Assembly (NCBI GenBank): GCA_024180945.1
Contig: JAKSGN010000036.1
Location: forward strand, 1,488,001-1,552,000
Direction: 5' to 3'
DNA length: 64,000 nucleotides
Source: Macrophomina tecta
Lineage: Eukaryota; Ascomycota; Dothideomycetes; Botryosphaeriales; Botryosphaeriaceae
This document shows positions 1-11,876 of this stretch, piece by piece. The position numbers and the translations under genes are program-made. The notes beneath the pieces are model-generated. The model saw only the letters and a program-made list of their open reading frames with translations, was not told the DNA's origin and ran no database searches. Every line of letters starts with the position of its first letter. The first letter of the stretch is position 1.

Positions 1-1052
1 GAATGTGCATCTGAGCGCGCCGTTGAACGGCTCTGAGACGTCGTACACGACAACTCTGTGGTCCATAACTTGTCATAGCTCTTCCCGGCAACGCTAAAGT
101 AGCCGGGCCCGGCAGGTCATGCTGATCATTTCTCGGTGCCGTTGTAGAGCTCATATGAAAAAAAAAGGGGGGGAAAGAAAAGACAAGGGGTACATTACTT
201 CCCGGATGTGGTCACGGCCACGCCGTTCGATCATGCTATTTGCGTGGCTTGCAGTAGTGAAGGCTGAGCTTGTGATGCGCCCGAACTCGACTTCTGCTAT
301 CTTAGTAACACAGCAGGCCTCAGACGTTACGCATTCCACACAATGGACGGACTCCCGGAAGAATAGAGCAAAGTCCTCTGCACGAATGGGATGAAGTCCT
401 TCCGAAGATTCGTGCAACCAGCGAACACAGCAAGCAGATAGGTCCCGGAGATGGCTCTGTGCGGCAGCATTTCCAGACAATTCCCTCATCAGCGCTGAAT
501 GACTAGAATGTCTCAATTCGCAAAGCGGTAACTGTGTCGGTACGATCTCCGTCTGGACTCCTTCAGCAAATCGGAGCTCGGCTTCATCTGGAAGGTACCC
601 GCCGGCCAATGGACAAGTGGCATTCTTAGGTCTGCAGAGAAGGCCGGGCAGCTGCAGGGAATACGATCGGTACAACCATGCCTGACCGTTTAGGGATAAC
701 ACCAAAATTCAAACATGCGCAATCTCTCTGTCTGGGAAGTCTAGATGATGATCCTTGAGGCTCGGATTGAAGAAGAGCCGCGTGCGCAACCTTGGAATTG
801 TTACCGACGGCTGAATCTGTAGGGAGTTTCTGCTACAAACAGCGAATGAGGCCATCACGAGAGGAGGCTAAATACGCCGGACGGGACATGTTTGGCCCCC
901 GTAGGAAAGGCCATTGTCCAGCTAATAGCCGAGTTTCACGTAAGGTGACTGCTTTCGCTGCTGTGATACCATACTAGTCAACCACTACGCCCATCATTAT
1001 TCATCCATTATTTCCTCTGGCACTACATTGATTCCTTCCTCGGTTCCTCCCT

Positions 1053-1074
1053 CCCCCCCCTCCCCCCCCCCCCC
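1053..1074. repeat. C-rich homopolymer tract
   Basis: A run of eight C, one T and then thirteen C sits in a pyrimidine-rich stretch. It lies about 70 bases upstream of the TATA box at 1143. Pyrimidine tracts are common in fungal core promoters, so it may belong to the same promoter. Confidence 0.7.
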
Positions 1075-1142
1075 TCCTTAACACCTCTGTATTCTGCTGT
1101 TCCTCGGATCTATTCTTTCCTCGGTTATCATTCAATCCAGTG

Positions 1143-1151
1143 TATATAAAG
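1143..1151 (+). promoter_or_regulatory. TATA-box promoter without an obvious gene
   Basis: The bases TATATAAAG are a canonical TATA box. A C-rich tract lies upstream, and an A/C-rich leader-like sequence with CAAC and ACATACC elements follows to about 1260, as in highly expressed fungal genes for small proteins. The first ATG after it, at 1261, opens only 13 codons, so the coding part is missing, broken or not recognised. Confidence 0.35.
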
Positions 1152-4100
1152 ACATTCACTCAACGGCACTCAGAGAGCCAGGCAGAATTCAGTCCACTCG
1201 TTCGGACCTCAAACTTCAACACATACCTAACAATCCGTCGACCTACGGATTGCAAAAGAAATGAGGCTGCAAGCGAGATTCTTGCTTGACGCGAATTTGA
1301 GCTCCTAGATCGTATCTAATTGGATCTCTGACGTTGCGTAGAAGATGTTCACGTTGGAAGGCGCAATGGATCCTAAGCGCAGGTGCAGATGTGGTGGAAC
1401 TGCACGATTTATGCGCTCGCATAAACGCCCATAGGCAACGAGCGGGATTATTTTCGCGGAGATGGCTTGGTTTCTTAAACGGATATCTCGGCGCAGGTCG
1501 GTGGCAGGAACTACAATCTGAGCCAGGGACATCAATTCTGCCGACAGGTACACCGGCTTGTTAGTCTTCGGCGTATTTGAACACTCAACCATTGAAAATC
1601 CCGTCCGACAAGAATCCTTAGGCTGCAACTTCCCCTGTCAATCGCGTCAATTCCCACCAGCTTCCACTAATGACCATATCAGCAAACCTATCCAGGAAAT
1701 ATCCGCCGATCGGACAGAGATTTATCCATGCTATAGGAGACATGGCACGGGTAAGGGAGGATTCGGCCAGGGCGAAAAGGCCAATCAAAAGTCACACCGA
1801 CAGACCGCAGGGAGCCCGCGCAACATTGGAGATCCGCGGAGCTATGGTCATATCAACGGGTATCTAAAGGCTACGCCGGCCACGCCTGGCGCACGCCTCC
1901 TGGCACGTACAGCCCGAAATGCATACGCACCCATGCACGTATCTTTTGTCGGCGAGGCAGCTGTGCTCCCGTGGCTCGTTCTCGTAGCCTGGGGTCCCGC
2001 TTGCCGTTGCCATGCAGATTTGTTGGCATCTTATCTTGCTTCTGATGTGGGCGATCATCACGTGCCGTCATGCATGGACACCATTGGGGTCTTCCAAGAG
2101 ATCAAAGATTGAAATCCTGCGGGATGAGAAGGCATGCAGACCTCTGAGCTGTGTTAATAGTCAACCCTGTACACCATCCTTTCCGTGAGGAATGCTTTCC
2201 ACATCAAAGGGTCTGGAGACTCATTAGAGAGCGGAAGGCGAATGTTTCGATCGATTGAGGCCGGTAGGAGGTTAGCGAAAGATCCTCCGTACTTGATGTT
2301 GGAGGGTGGAAGGTTCCAGTGTCAGCCGCTAGGCCGCTCCAGGGTTAGGTTGTTTGCTTCAGTAGCTTAGTCAACACCAAGCGTTGGCCCTTATGGCCAA
2401 CGCCGGGCTGCCTTCCTCCATCAACCAACCTTTCTTCTCTCGTTTGGTTCACGAGTGCGGTTCAAGAGATGTAATCCCCAAAAGTTTTGGCTAACCGGCT
2501 CCGATTGCCCTGTAAGCGGACAGAAGAGCCTCCACAGACGGCTCTGCATTGAATGGTAAAACGGCTGATACGCTGAAAATAATTATCGCTTTCACATGGC
2601 AGTTACTCTAAGCCTTGCGGAGGATGACAAAGGCTATGTTGACGGAAATGAATAATTGCATGGCGAATGTATCTCGTTTTAATTACGGAGGAACTCGCTC
2701 TTCTTCAGCGGCATACTTGCGCCCTCACAAGTATTCAATGCGCCTTGGGATATAGATACCAATCGGCCCGCATGCGGCAGAGCGATACAGCACAGTGTGT
2801 TTGGTATTTAGTTGAGGCTGCAGCTGCGTGCTTGGCCTCACGCTCATGCGTGGATCACATATGAGCTAAGCACCCGCTCCTTGGAAGCGAGGTGCCCGTC
2901 GGGATGGGATAACGGAGTGGCTTCCGCTGCTGATTTCGGCAAGCGAAGCGGGGCATCGGAGATGAGGAGTACTGTGGTAGGTCTGTGGCGCCGGTGAAGG
3001 GTGGCCCCAGCATGTCCGACGATGGTGATGTGGCAACAAGATCTCTCCGAGTTTTCCTTGCGTTAGCGAGGTAACTCGACGGGCTTCTCCGCAACAACCA
3101 CGAAAGCTTTATGTCGCACGGAACCAACAACGTGGATGCTTCTTTGCATTTTGCGGGGTCGGGCCGACCAATACCCGCTTTGGTGGAGCGTGAGATGCAG
3201 ACTAGGATGCGCGACACGTTGCAATTTGCCACTATGGTATCGAATACGGTCTGTTTCTGAGATATTTCCGACCGCACTTCTGATTGTGGTTTGTTGGCCA
3301 GCTATGGTACGGCTGGGGAGACTAAGCGTGCGGCAACATCGGCTTCCACCCTATGGCACCGGCATGGTTGTGGCACCATTTCCTGCTTCTTGTACGGGCT
3401 CAGAACGGTTCCGGGGACGAGGAGCGAGGGGCCGAAGGGAGTGCCCAAATGCATTTCAAAGATACTTCTGGAACCTTTCGCTCGGACACCTTACCCGCGA
3501 CATGATCTGTCGTATGCAACTGCGCGGAGTATTCTGCGATGAGCGAAAATATGTTGCCGTGACACAGACACGCTTGCCATTAGTCTGCAAAGATAGTCAG
3601 CAAAAGCTCACATGCGTCTGAGAATGTTAATGGAAACCTAAATGCCTCGCCGCTAGCTTTCCTGTACAACTGGAACCGACCCGAGACCAGCGGACTTACC
3701 GAGCTGCAATGCATCGACGCTATGAAAATGGCATCTCGATAGGAGCGTGTGAAAAAAGGATCCTAGGGCAGCGGCTGTTGGAATCCCATGGGTGCCATTT
3801 GCGGTCAAGATCGCCGCTGTCAATATGTTTTCTCGGGCTGTCAGGGCGTCTTGCTCTTACATAGAGCATCCGGTATGCCCCACATGGGTGCCAGCGTCCG
3901 CAGCTTGCCGCACATGCCGTGCGCTAGCGGCATTGGTACGATTGCGATGCGTCCAAAAGCGCCTGCAAGATATCTTGATGCGTAAGCCACTTTGCTTTAT
4001 ATTTGTTCTTTTCCCCTGCCAATCGCATGCTTGACGAAGGGGGTTTTGTGTTGCCTCTCGAGATTGTGTTACGTCGAGGACGGCGGCCTCGAACCATTTG

Positions 4101-5838
4101 AGGAGCGATGGTCTTCCGAAACATTAGGAACGGCTGCAGTTGTACTAAACCGAACGGTAATGTGAGGACTGCGTGGCGTTGATGAGAGCAGTCATGCTCG
4201 CGTCGTGGTACATATCGGCCCAGTATTACGGAAGCGGTTCCGGAAATCATGCCATGTCGTGAGTGGTGAAGCTGTCCCGCAGGAGATGGCAGACGATGGT
4301 GCAAGATGTCCCGGACTTGGTACTTCCCATGACGGGGAGGGCCGCTCCTGCATTAGCTGGACTAGAAGTGCGTCATCCTCCGGAGATGGCCCCGGGCCTC
4401 GACCAGGTTGAAGTCGAGAATCACACCAAGGCGCCGTGTGACACCCTGAGGACCGCCGAGGTCGTCGTGTGGTTCGTTGATGCTTCCTCCAGTGAACGCC
4501 TTGCTAGTCCTAACTGGGTGTTCCGTGAGCAAGCCGAACGCGAAATGAGGACACATCGGCAATGCATTGCAACGAGTGGGTATCGCGCCTTACGCTGAAC
4601 AAGCGAGGCTTTTAGGACACTAGTATCAAGGCGTACGAGAGTGTGAGGAGGATGCTCGGGCTCAGGGCTACGCAGGAAAGCACTGGCTTTTCAACCCTCC
4701 CCGAGCATGCAACCCGGAATTGACTCCGAGACCAATCCTTGCAAAAAAGCTCATGGAACGGCCCGAAGCATGGACCCATACACACTGCTGCGATCTCCTG
4801 AGTAGTAGATGCTTGATTTAGTGGCTCGTTTGCCTCGCTGCCTGCTTTCGTGGTGCGTATTCCGAGATACAGACTGCTGACTAAGTGCAACCGCGATGCT
4901 GGAAATACAGAGTTGACGGGACTGCGGGTGGTGGTTTGGAAGTCAAAATGAGACACGTATACGAGCAAAGCCTCGGGGCGGCGTCAACACCGCTCTGATG
5001 GTGCCATAGAGAAGGACGAAGCGACAGAAAGCATTTGAAGAAGCTGGTTGCTCAAGCAGGCGGACTCGCATTTGGGCCAATGCAGCTTCGACTTCTGCAG
5101 TAATACAAGAGGACAGCCCGGTCGCCGATGCGTGGGCGGAGCGGCGCCAGGCAGCGGCTGTGAGACAGTCAGCGCGGTGCGGCCGGCGAGAAGCCGGGCT
5201 CGTGAACGCTGCGGGGAGACTGAAGCAAACGAGGGCCTAGTCTTGACAGGAAGCTGTGTCGGAAGCCAGATGGGGGCGACGCCGCACGGGCGCCAGTGGG
5301 GGACGTTGCTTTGGCCGGGCTTCTGCCCAGCGCGGCCGCAGTGACAGAGGGCGGGCGGGCGACGTTTGGGGGCATCGTGCATGGCGTAACCAGCATGCAG
5401 CGAAGGGATGGCAGAGGCGGGTAGCACAGACAACAGCATGCGGTATGGGTGAGACGTGTGGCACGCAGGCCTCCAGGCTTGGGCGCCGGCCATTGGCGCA
5501 ACAGGCAGGCGGCATCTGGTCGTAAGGCCGAGCTCCAGGCACAGCAGCGGCAGGCAGGGTAAGCGATGTGCGTTTGGCGGAGCGGGAAGGCACCGCGCCT
5601 GCCCGACCAAGCGGAAGACCGGCCGGCGGCGCCGCTGCGCGCACGGGCGAGGTGAGCGATCGCAAAGACAGCCGGGCAATGACAGGCCACTGCTGGTCAC
5701 ATAGCGCGGCTGGCCGTGGAAAGGCTGGTTAGGGCTGCCGAGGGGCCCTGCTTCGCTTGCGCTTCTTCTTCATCGCCAGTTCACCAGCATCCATCGTACA
5801 TACACACATTCTGGCCGTATCTCACTCGGTAGAATTGA

Positions 5839-7024
5839 TCAGGAAAACAAACTCCGTCTACGCCTGTGCCTCCCGCCCCCCTGCGCCAACGCCGTGCCCA
5901 CGCTGTCCGTCTCTCTATCGCCCCGCTTGCCGGTTCCTCTGTGGCATATGCATGTCAGCTTCCGCGCGGGTGACGAAGTGCCCGTGCCCGTGCCCGGTGC
6001 CCACTTACCCGCTGCGGCCCCCCGTTAGCAATCACTATCCCTGGTTCTGACACCGACGTCGAGTCCCGGTCCTCCTTGACCAAGATCTGCCTCCCCTTCC
6101 ATATCACCCGGTCGAGCCCCTCGATCACCTGTCTGACCTCTACCACCGACCCGAATCGGACGATGGCATGGTGTTTCCTCATGTCCACTCCCTGCGTCCG
6201 CCCGTAGGGCCGCACCAGCTCCAGGATCTCCGTCTCAGAGACGCCATACGGCAGTCCGGACATGTGCACTCCCCGTGATTCCGTTCGCACCACCCCGTTG
6301 GCGGCGTTGACTAGCAGCCCGTGCTCATTGGTCATTGGCACACTTGGAGGCACCGTCACCGCGGGCACTGGCGGATAGTAGGCGGCCGTGGTGGTGTACA
6401 TGGGCATCTGAGCAACTGTGATGGGCACCGTCATGCTAGGGTGCTGCATTGGGATCGTGACAAAGGGCACCGGCGCGATAGGCTGCCAGTCTGGGATGTT
6501 TTGTGCTGCCAACACTGATCTGGCCGTGATGCGAGATCTGTTGTCTGAATGACCCGTAGCCCCGGGATAGTACGTCGCGCAATTGCACATCAGCAGGACT
6601 GGATCCCGGCACGAGGCGTCGAAGTGGTGCACTAGCAGCGGCCGGCCAAGGCGGGCGCACATTACCGATACCAGGAGATCTGCGCCGAGTTATGGGTCAG
6701 TCTCCGGAGAGGCGCGAGAGCCGCATCCCACTCACGATATACACTTGCTGCGTCCTGCTCAGACTTCACGCTAAAGTAGCCCTTGGCTCCGTCGGGCCCG
6801 TGCCAAGATTCATCCATGTTGGTCCAGCCTGGCTGGTTCGTCGTGGCATCTCGGACAAGGTCCTTCAGCTTCTGCCAATTGAAATGTTCCGGCAACTGCG
6901 CCAAGGCAAGGATATAATGTCAGTAACCAGTCAGAGGGGCCGATGCACTGGCACATACTCCAGAAACAATGAAAAAGTTCTTTTCCCTTTGAGGGCGAAG
7001 AGGCCCGGGGCGGGAATAGGTCAT
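5839..7024 (-). CDS. RNA-binding protein with two RRM domains
   Basis: Four exons are inferred: 7024-6959, 6895-6736, 6679-6009 and 5880-5839, giving 312 residues with all phases compatible. Introns start GTATGT, GTGAGT and GTAAGT; branch-like CTGAC elements precede the first two acceptors. RRM1 lies at about residues 16-95 (NFFIVSGLPEHFNW opens it) and RRM2 at about 223-292 (VHMSGLPYGVSETEI and HHAIVRFGS resemble RNP2 and RNP1). A Pro/Tyr/Thr-rich linker joins them. The last exon adds a Gly/Arg tail (GGGRHRRRRSLFS). The domains imply single-stranded RNA binding, with targets unknown. The start ATG has a good CAAC context. If intron 3 is retained, the frame runs to 5955 and gives a different basic tail. 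Family assignment is fairly secure; the specific role is not known. Confidence 0.8.
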
Positions 7025-8079
7025 GTTGAGGGTTGCTAACACAAGCCTGCCGAACCGATATATGAGTGCACGGGGCGAGGGCACCTGGGCTGATGTAGGG
7101 TGCCGTTTGACAGGCGCTGAGCGACAATGGCTTGCCGGGGTATGGCAAAGCAGATGCACGAAAGGAGGGAGGGGACAGAGCAGTTGAGAGCGAGCGCGGA
7201 CAGAATACAATTGAGAAGCAAGCCTGAGAATGGAGGAGCAGAGACGAAACCAGCCTAGATTTATACGCCAGCAAGTCCATAGCTCAGGTACGGTGAGCGA
7301 ATGCATGTCGATGCGACTACTAGATGCGAGGCATAGAAAGGCGAGCGAGCAGCAAAAAAAAAAAAAAAAAAAAAGAAAACCCCCCCGGCCGGCCGAGAGA
7401 CGTAGCACGCAGAGCCCTTGTCGAGAGCCATTCTATCGGAGCTAGAGCCCTTACAGGCAGGGATGCGGCAACGGCGACATGGACTAAGGGTCCGCCAGCC
7501 GGGAGCATGCGAGTAGGGGATCGAGTACCGTAGACCCAGAACGATCCGGGGAGGTCAGCCACAGGCGGGCCCCATGGCAGCATTCCCGGCTTGCCCTTTC
7601 AATACGTAGCTCGGCGGCTCCACTCTGCATCTGCGCGTGAGCCACGGATCCTCCGGGAGAGGCACAAGACTGTCGCTCGCGATAGTGCGGCAATAATGTC
7701 CGTTGGCCGCCAACGCGTTCCACTCTGGCCAAGAGGCGTCGCCTATCGCATGCTGGTTGTGCGACGCGACAGCTGGAGCCTGAGCGGCCGTCTATCATCA
7801 TGTGCGGCGCGCGCATCAAACTGCGGGGCCTTCGACTGGGCAGCATGTCGGCGGGCAAGGCAATGGTTCGCCTCCTTGTGCTGCAGCTTGCTGCCCGTAG
7901 CATCGCCAATGGTTCACCGTCTCTACCAACCGCCCACTGCCGCCCAGGCTGTGGTTCGCAAACACTCAGCCAGCCAACATCAGACAAGCCCGTGTGCAGG
8001 AGGGCCACTAGCAAACGTCGCTGGAGGTGCTGCTTCATTCCCGTTGCAGCTGGCCGTCACCAGATCACCAGCTGCACAG
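7025..8079. other. intergenic, 5' side of the RRM gene
   Basis: This holds the presumed leader and promoter of the minus-strand RRM gene, the A21 tract at 7354-7374 and the 3' flank of the LisH/WD40-like gene. Open frames on both strands (for example 7484-8038 and 7591-8235) overlap each other and show no family motifs. Confidence 0.5.
7354..7374. repeat. A21 homopolymer
   Basis: Twenty-one consecutive A, then G, AAAA and a seven-C run. It is one of many A/T homopolymers in the non-coding parts of this window. Confidence 0.95.
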
Positions 8080-9642
8080 CTACGAAGGTCCAGCCTCGGC
8101 TGGCGGGACTCGCCAGATGATCAGCCTTTGATCGAAGCCGCCGCTAAGCATCCATTCCTCGCCAGTTTCGCCCAACCGCCCAACACTCCCAGCCCACACG
8201 CAGCGAACTTTAGATGCCGGCTCATGGCCTTTTAGACTTGCAATAACTTTGCCGGTACTGGCTTCCACGCCCCGGACGACCCCGTCGTCACTGTTCACCC
8301 ACACGCCACTCCCATCGGGCCGCCATGCCAACGCCGGAGTTGAGTATGCCGTCTGTGACGCCATGGTGCTACATTGGACAAGAATAGCCGCAAGCTCACG
8401 CTCTTGGGTTGCCAAAGCCGCTCGCGCCTGAGTTGCTTGGGTTAGGGTGATGAGCCCCCCGTCATTTGCGGGCTCGGGGACAGATGCACCAATCGAACCC
8501 TCAGAACCAGCTTCAGCCTCATTAGCAGGCGGCACAAGCAGACGGACCATGATCAGCTTCATGTGTGGAACAGCAGACGTTGCAACCGCCAGGAGAGAAG
8601 CGTCTGTTGGACAGAGTGAAATGCTCGAAGGCGTAAATGCAACCCAAGCGTTAGACGCCGGCGCAAGGTTTTGCTTTCCAAGCATCTGCAGTGGAACCGG
8701 AGCGTTTACGTTGGTTCCGAGGGTGGGCAACGCATAATAATGGAGGAAGGTGGAATCCCGTCGCGTGAGTAAGAGTAACGGCCTCGCAGTCTCAGGATGC
8801 TCGAGAAACATGATGGCTTCCGGATTTGTACTAAGCGTCAATGCGGCCACAGGGGCCTGAAGCTGGGGCTGATGTTCGAGGGCATTTGTGATAAAGTACA
8901 CAAAAACCTTGGCATCCCAGCCCGCAGTGACCACCCAAGTACCATCGGGCTGCTCTCTAGTAGTAATTTTCACCGCATACTTTGAATGATCCCGCCGCTC
9001 GCTGATTACAGTGTCTGAGAGGCAGTCGTAAAGCACGATCTTCCCCGACATGCTCGACATCAGAATATATCTGTTTTTGAGAACGCTGTACGACAAGATG
9101 GGTGAATCTTGCACGTGAGAAAGCGAACGCTGGAGCTTGAGTGTATTGTCACAGGCGGAGACAATGTGGAGTCGGCGGTCGGCGGTGGTACATAGAATTG
9201 AGGGCTCTACTTGGTTGTCGGACAGGGTTAGGAGCTCGACTGAGGTGTTCAGAATATTCGATGCGGCGGGTAGAGTTGCGAGCTCGGTGGGCATAGACGG
9301 GGCTTGAAATGTGTAAGCTACGCGATCAAGCTGTCTGCAGGGACTGGAGTACCTGGCATGCGCCAGCCTTTGTCCGCATCATCAACGCCCAGCTTCTCGA
9401 AGTTGACGCTAAGATCGAATGTTTCCTTCTCCCGGAGGACTTGTTCTATTGTGAGGTCACCCGTGGAAACAGTACCGGCGTCTGACGGAAGGTTTGCTTC
9501 CTGGAGGAAGGCAGCTAGTGTCTACTTGGAGGAGACGTGTCAGTGACGGACGGGTATGGCGATCGTGGCGGGGTGTGACATTTGAGTAGTTGTTCGCTCG
9601 CAAGAAACGGGCTACCAGGACGGCCGGCTGCGGGACAGACAT
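8080..9642 (-). CDS. LisH / WD40-repeat-like protein
   Basis: Three exons are inferred: 9642-9580, 9521-9353 and 9302-8080, giving 484 residues. Residues 4-40 (PAVLVARFLRANNYSNTLAA) form a LisH-type dimerisation helix pair interrupted by intron 1. After a short linker comes a region of WD40-like blades, for example SGKIVLYDCLSD, TWVVTAGWDAKVFVY, TPALAWRPDGSGVWV and a last blade ending SGGFDQRLIIWRV. Such proteins usually act as scaffolds; no partner can be read from the sequence. Intron 1 has an atypical GTCACA donor, and intron 2 (50 nt) begins GTACTC and ends CAAG. Both joins keep the frame and give sequence expected of the family (WRMPAPSMPTELATLP). The first ATG precedes the LisH motif directly, supporting this start. 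Confidence 0.8.
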
Positions 9643-10901
9643 TTCAATGGGCGAGCTTCGTGGACAATAGGGATCGTCGACCGGTTGTAGCGGCCGTTGG
9701 CAGCTTGCGGGCACGGTGTTGCGTCGGTGGCGGGGTTTGAACGATGGTGTAGGAGGGGCAAGATGGAATGAGGTCAGTCGTGCGCACGGAGACGGCCGTA
9801 CCTCCGTCGCAGGAACATGATCATTGAGTAACCTGTCCTCACTCTCAACCACGCACGCGCTCCAGCGCAGTCCCATTGTGCCATCACCAGCTGCGCACCA
9901 TCCTCTGCGCTTCTTCTGACGATGCCTCTGCCTCGTCGCCCACTGCGGGTCATGATGAGTGCCTATGGTTCTCTGTCAACGCCCTGCTCTGGCATACACC
10001 GCTCCCTCCCTTCATCGATTATCCACATGATACAGCAAGATGAAAGCATGGCTACTACGCGGGTTTACAATTCTCGCACAGGGAAGCTGCCCACGTCTGT
10101 TATCCGGTCATTTCGCCGCTCTACGCTCACACCCTCCAAACTTCCAAGGCTGCATGGGTATAGGTTCGGATGACCGGGCCTCCAGGATCGTCAGGGCTTT
10201 GTTCTCAACTGATCCGGGTTACTGACGTTTCTGCGGACGAAGCTTGAAACGCAGCATCTTCTCACGGCTGATGTGGCAGTGGAGTCAAGAGCAAGTACGC
10301 CGAAACTGTTCTTACGGATCTTCATCCTGCTTCGGAACCCTCCGGAGATCATGGCGGCGTAAATGAACCTAGTATATTGGGTCCATGAAGCTTCCACAGG
10401 CAACGTGTAAGATGTGATGCTGCCGAAGGCCCGCCCAAGGTCTGTGGCAAGAGGTACACTGCGGGCCGAAGCGACGGCGAAAGCTACGCAGACACGGTAG
10501 ACCCAAGATTGCATGCGGAACAGACGTGGTTGAAGCGAGACAGCGTAGCCAATAGGTATGAGACACGGCCTGATGCTGCATACGTGCGAGAGGAATCTCA
10601 CGCATGTTCAAGACTGCGGGTTTTCGTGGAAAAAGGGCGGCCTTTGCAGCTCGGTGAAACCAGGTATGCGAGCGGCACGGCGCTGCGTGTCTTTCTAGAG
10701 CCCTTGGTGCCCTTTGGCTGGCAATCCACACTCAACTCGCTCCAAGCGAGAGATGGCAGGGCACATCGAATCTTGCCTCGGAGAGTTGAGCATGGCAGAC
10801 AACGTCAGCGCTCGACCGACGCGCGAGCACGTGGAATCTCGTGAGGAATGAGAGGGCCCGCAGGTGCCCTGTAGAACCCCACACGCCTTGCCTTAACCGC
10901 T
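9643..10901. other. intergenic between divergent genes
   Basis: This stretch separates the minus-strand LisH gene from the plus-strand glyoxalase-like gene, so it should contain both promoters. I see no recognisable gene; the open frames at 10191-10844 overlap on both strands without motifs. Confidence 0.5.
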
Positions 10902-11876
10902 ATGGCGTGCTCTGTGACTCAATCGCACGGCAGCAACCTCACGTCGCTTCTTCTGACAACTACAGCACTACCGGACATGGACAATATGATTGATCAACAG
11001 AACATCCAGCTAGACCACATCGTTGTGCTGCTCTCGTACCTCGAATTGCTCAATCTCCCAACTTGGATCACGGCCAACTTCACCGTCTCCCCGGGCGGCC
11101 GTCATGCTGACGGCAAGACCGAGAACAAACTCATCCTCTTCCAAGACGGCACCTACATCGAGCTCATTGCTTTTCTCCACGACGATCCTGCCAACAGACG
11201 CGACCATTGGTGGGGCGATAAGCGACATGGAATCATTGATTGGGCGCTTACCTCTTCCACGGTGGAGCATGCCAACCGCGCCGCCGCTTGCTTGCGCGAG
11301 TGGAAAAGCAAGCAGGACAACGAAGCCCTGGCTGACTTTGCATATACGCAGCCGCGACAGGGCGGCCGCCGGAAGCCCGACGGTCAGGAGATTGCCTGGT
11401 TTGTGACGTTTCCTCAAGGAGTCAGGCGAGGTCTGGCCCCGTTCTGGTGTCACGATAGTACTCCAAGGCAGCTGCGAGCACCCATCGGCCCCCAGGGCCT
11501 ACAGCACCAATGCGGTGCCATCGGCATCAGCAATCTCATTGTTCATACGCCTTTAAGCGCGGCGCTCCAGGGCGCTTACGACGCAATCCTGGCCCAGCCG
11601 GGGGCCCTCACAGCAGATGATACCAAGACGACCGGGCCGGAATGGACAGTCGAGTCTCCACAGCCATCGCATGCTCACCGTACATCAAAAATCTCCCTTC
11701 GGCCTTTGGACAACGACAAACAGCTGCACGACGTCGATGCAGAAATTAGGATCGAGCTAGCCGTCGGGTCTGGCGGTGAGACCCAGATCCCGGGTCCGAT
11801 CAGCGGGAAGGTTGGCTTGCATGGAGAGGGCCAGATCAACATATCCTTTGTGAGAACGGAAAGGAACGGTCCTTAA
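10902..11876 (+). CDS. glyoxalase-like domain protein
   Basis: A single open exon of 324 residues. After an N-terminal stretch of about 35 residues it reads LDHIVVLL, the first strand and metal-ligand His of vicinal-oxygen-chelate folds, then GGRHADGKTENKLILFQDGTYIELIAF, which fits the fungal Glyoxalase_3-like family (His near the start, Glu in YIELIAF). A second half-domain begins near QHQCGAIGISNLIVH. Members of this fold bind a divalent metal and act on varied small substrates; the substrate here is unknown. Two in-frame ATGs at 10977 and 10986 lie closer to the domain, and the first 25 residues show no clear signal peptide, so the true start may be 10977. No neighbour suggests a pathway. 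Confidence 0.75.
   Translation: MACSVTQSHGSNLTSLLLTTTALPDMDNMIDQQNIQLDHIVVLLSYLELLNLPTWITANFTVSPGGRHADGKTENKLILFQDGTYIELIAFLHDDPANRRDHWWGDKRHGIIDWALTSSTVEHANRAAACLREWKSKQDNEALADFAYTQPRQGGRRKPDGQEIAWFVTFPQGVRRGLAPFWCHDSTPRQLRAPIGPQGLQHQCGAIGISNLIVHTPLSAALQGAYDAILAQPGALTADDTKTTGPEWTVESPQPSHAHRTSKISLRPLDNDKQLHDVDAEIRIELAVGSGGETQIPGPISGKVGLHGEGQINISFVRTERNGP

Larger units (their letters stand above)
1..5838. other. gene-poor stretch
   Basis: I see no ORF here with recognisable family motifs, believable splice signals or fungal coding character. The longest open frames (about 180 to 240 codons, several in the GC-rich part at 4.98-5.70 kb) overlap one another on opposite strands and look like chance. 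The only structured element is a TATA-box promoter-like region at about 1040-1260 with a C-rich tract. Confidence 0.6.

Noticed and set aside
4984..5700. 238-codon minus-strand frame and several overlapping frames
   Set aside because: The region is GC-rich, so stops are rare in all frames. The frames overlap on both strands, have Cys/Pro/Arg-rich composition and no motif or splice support.
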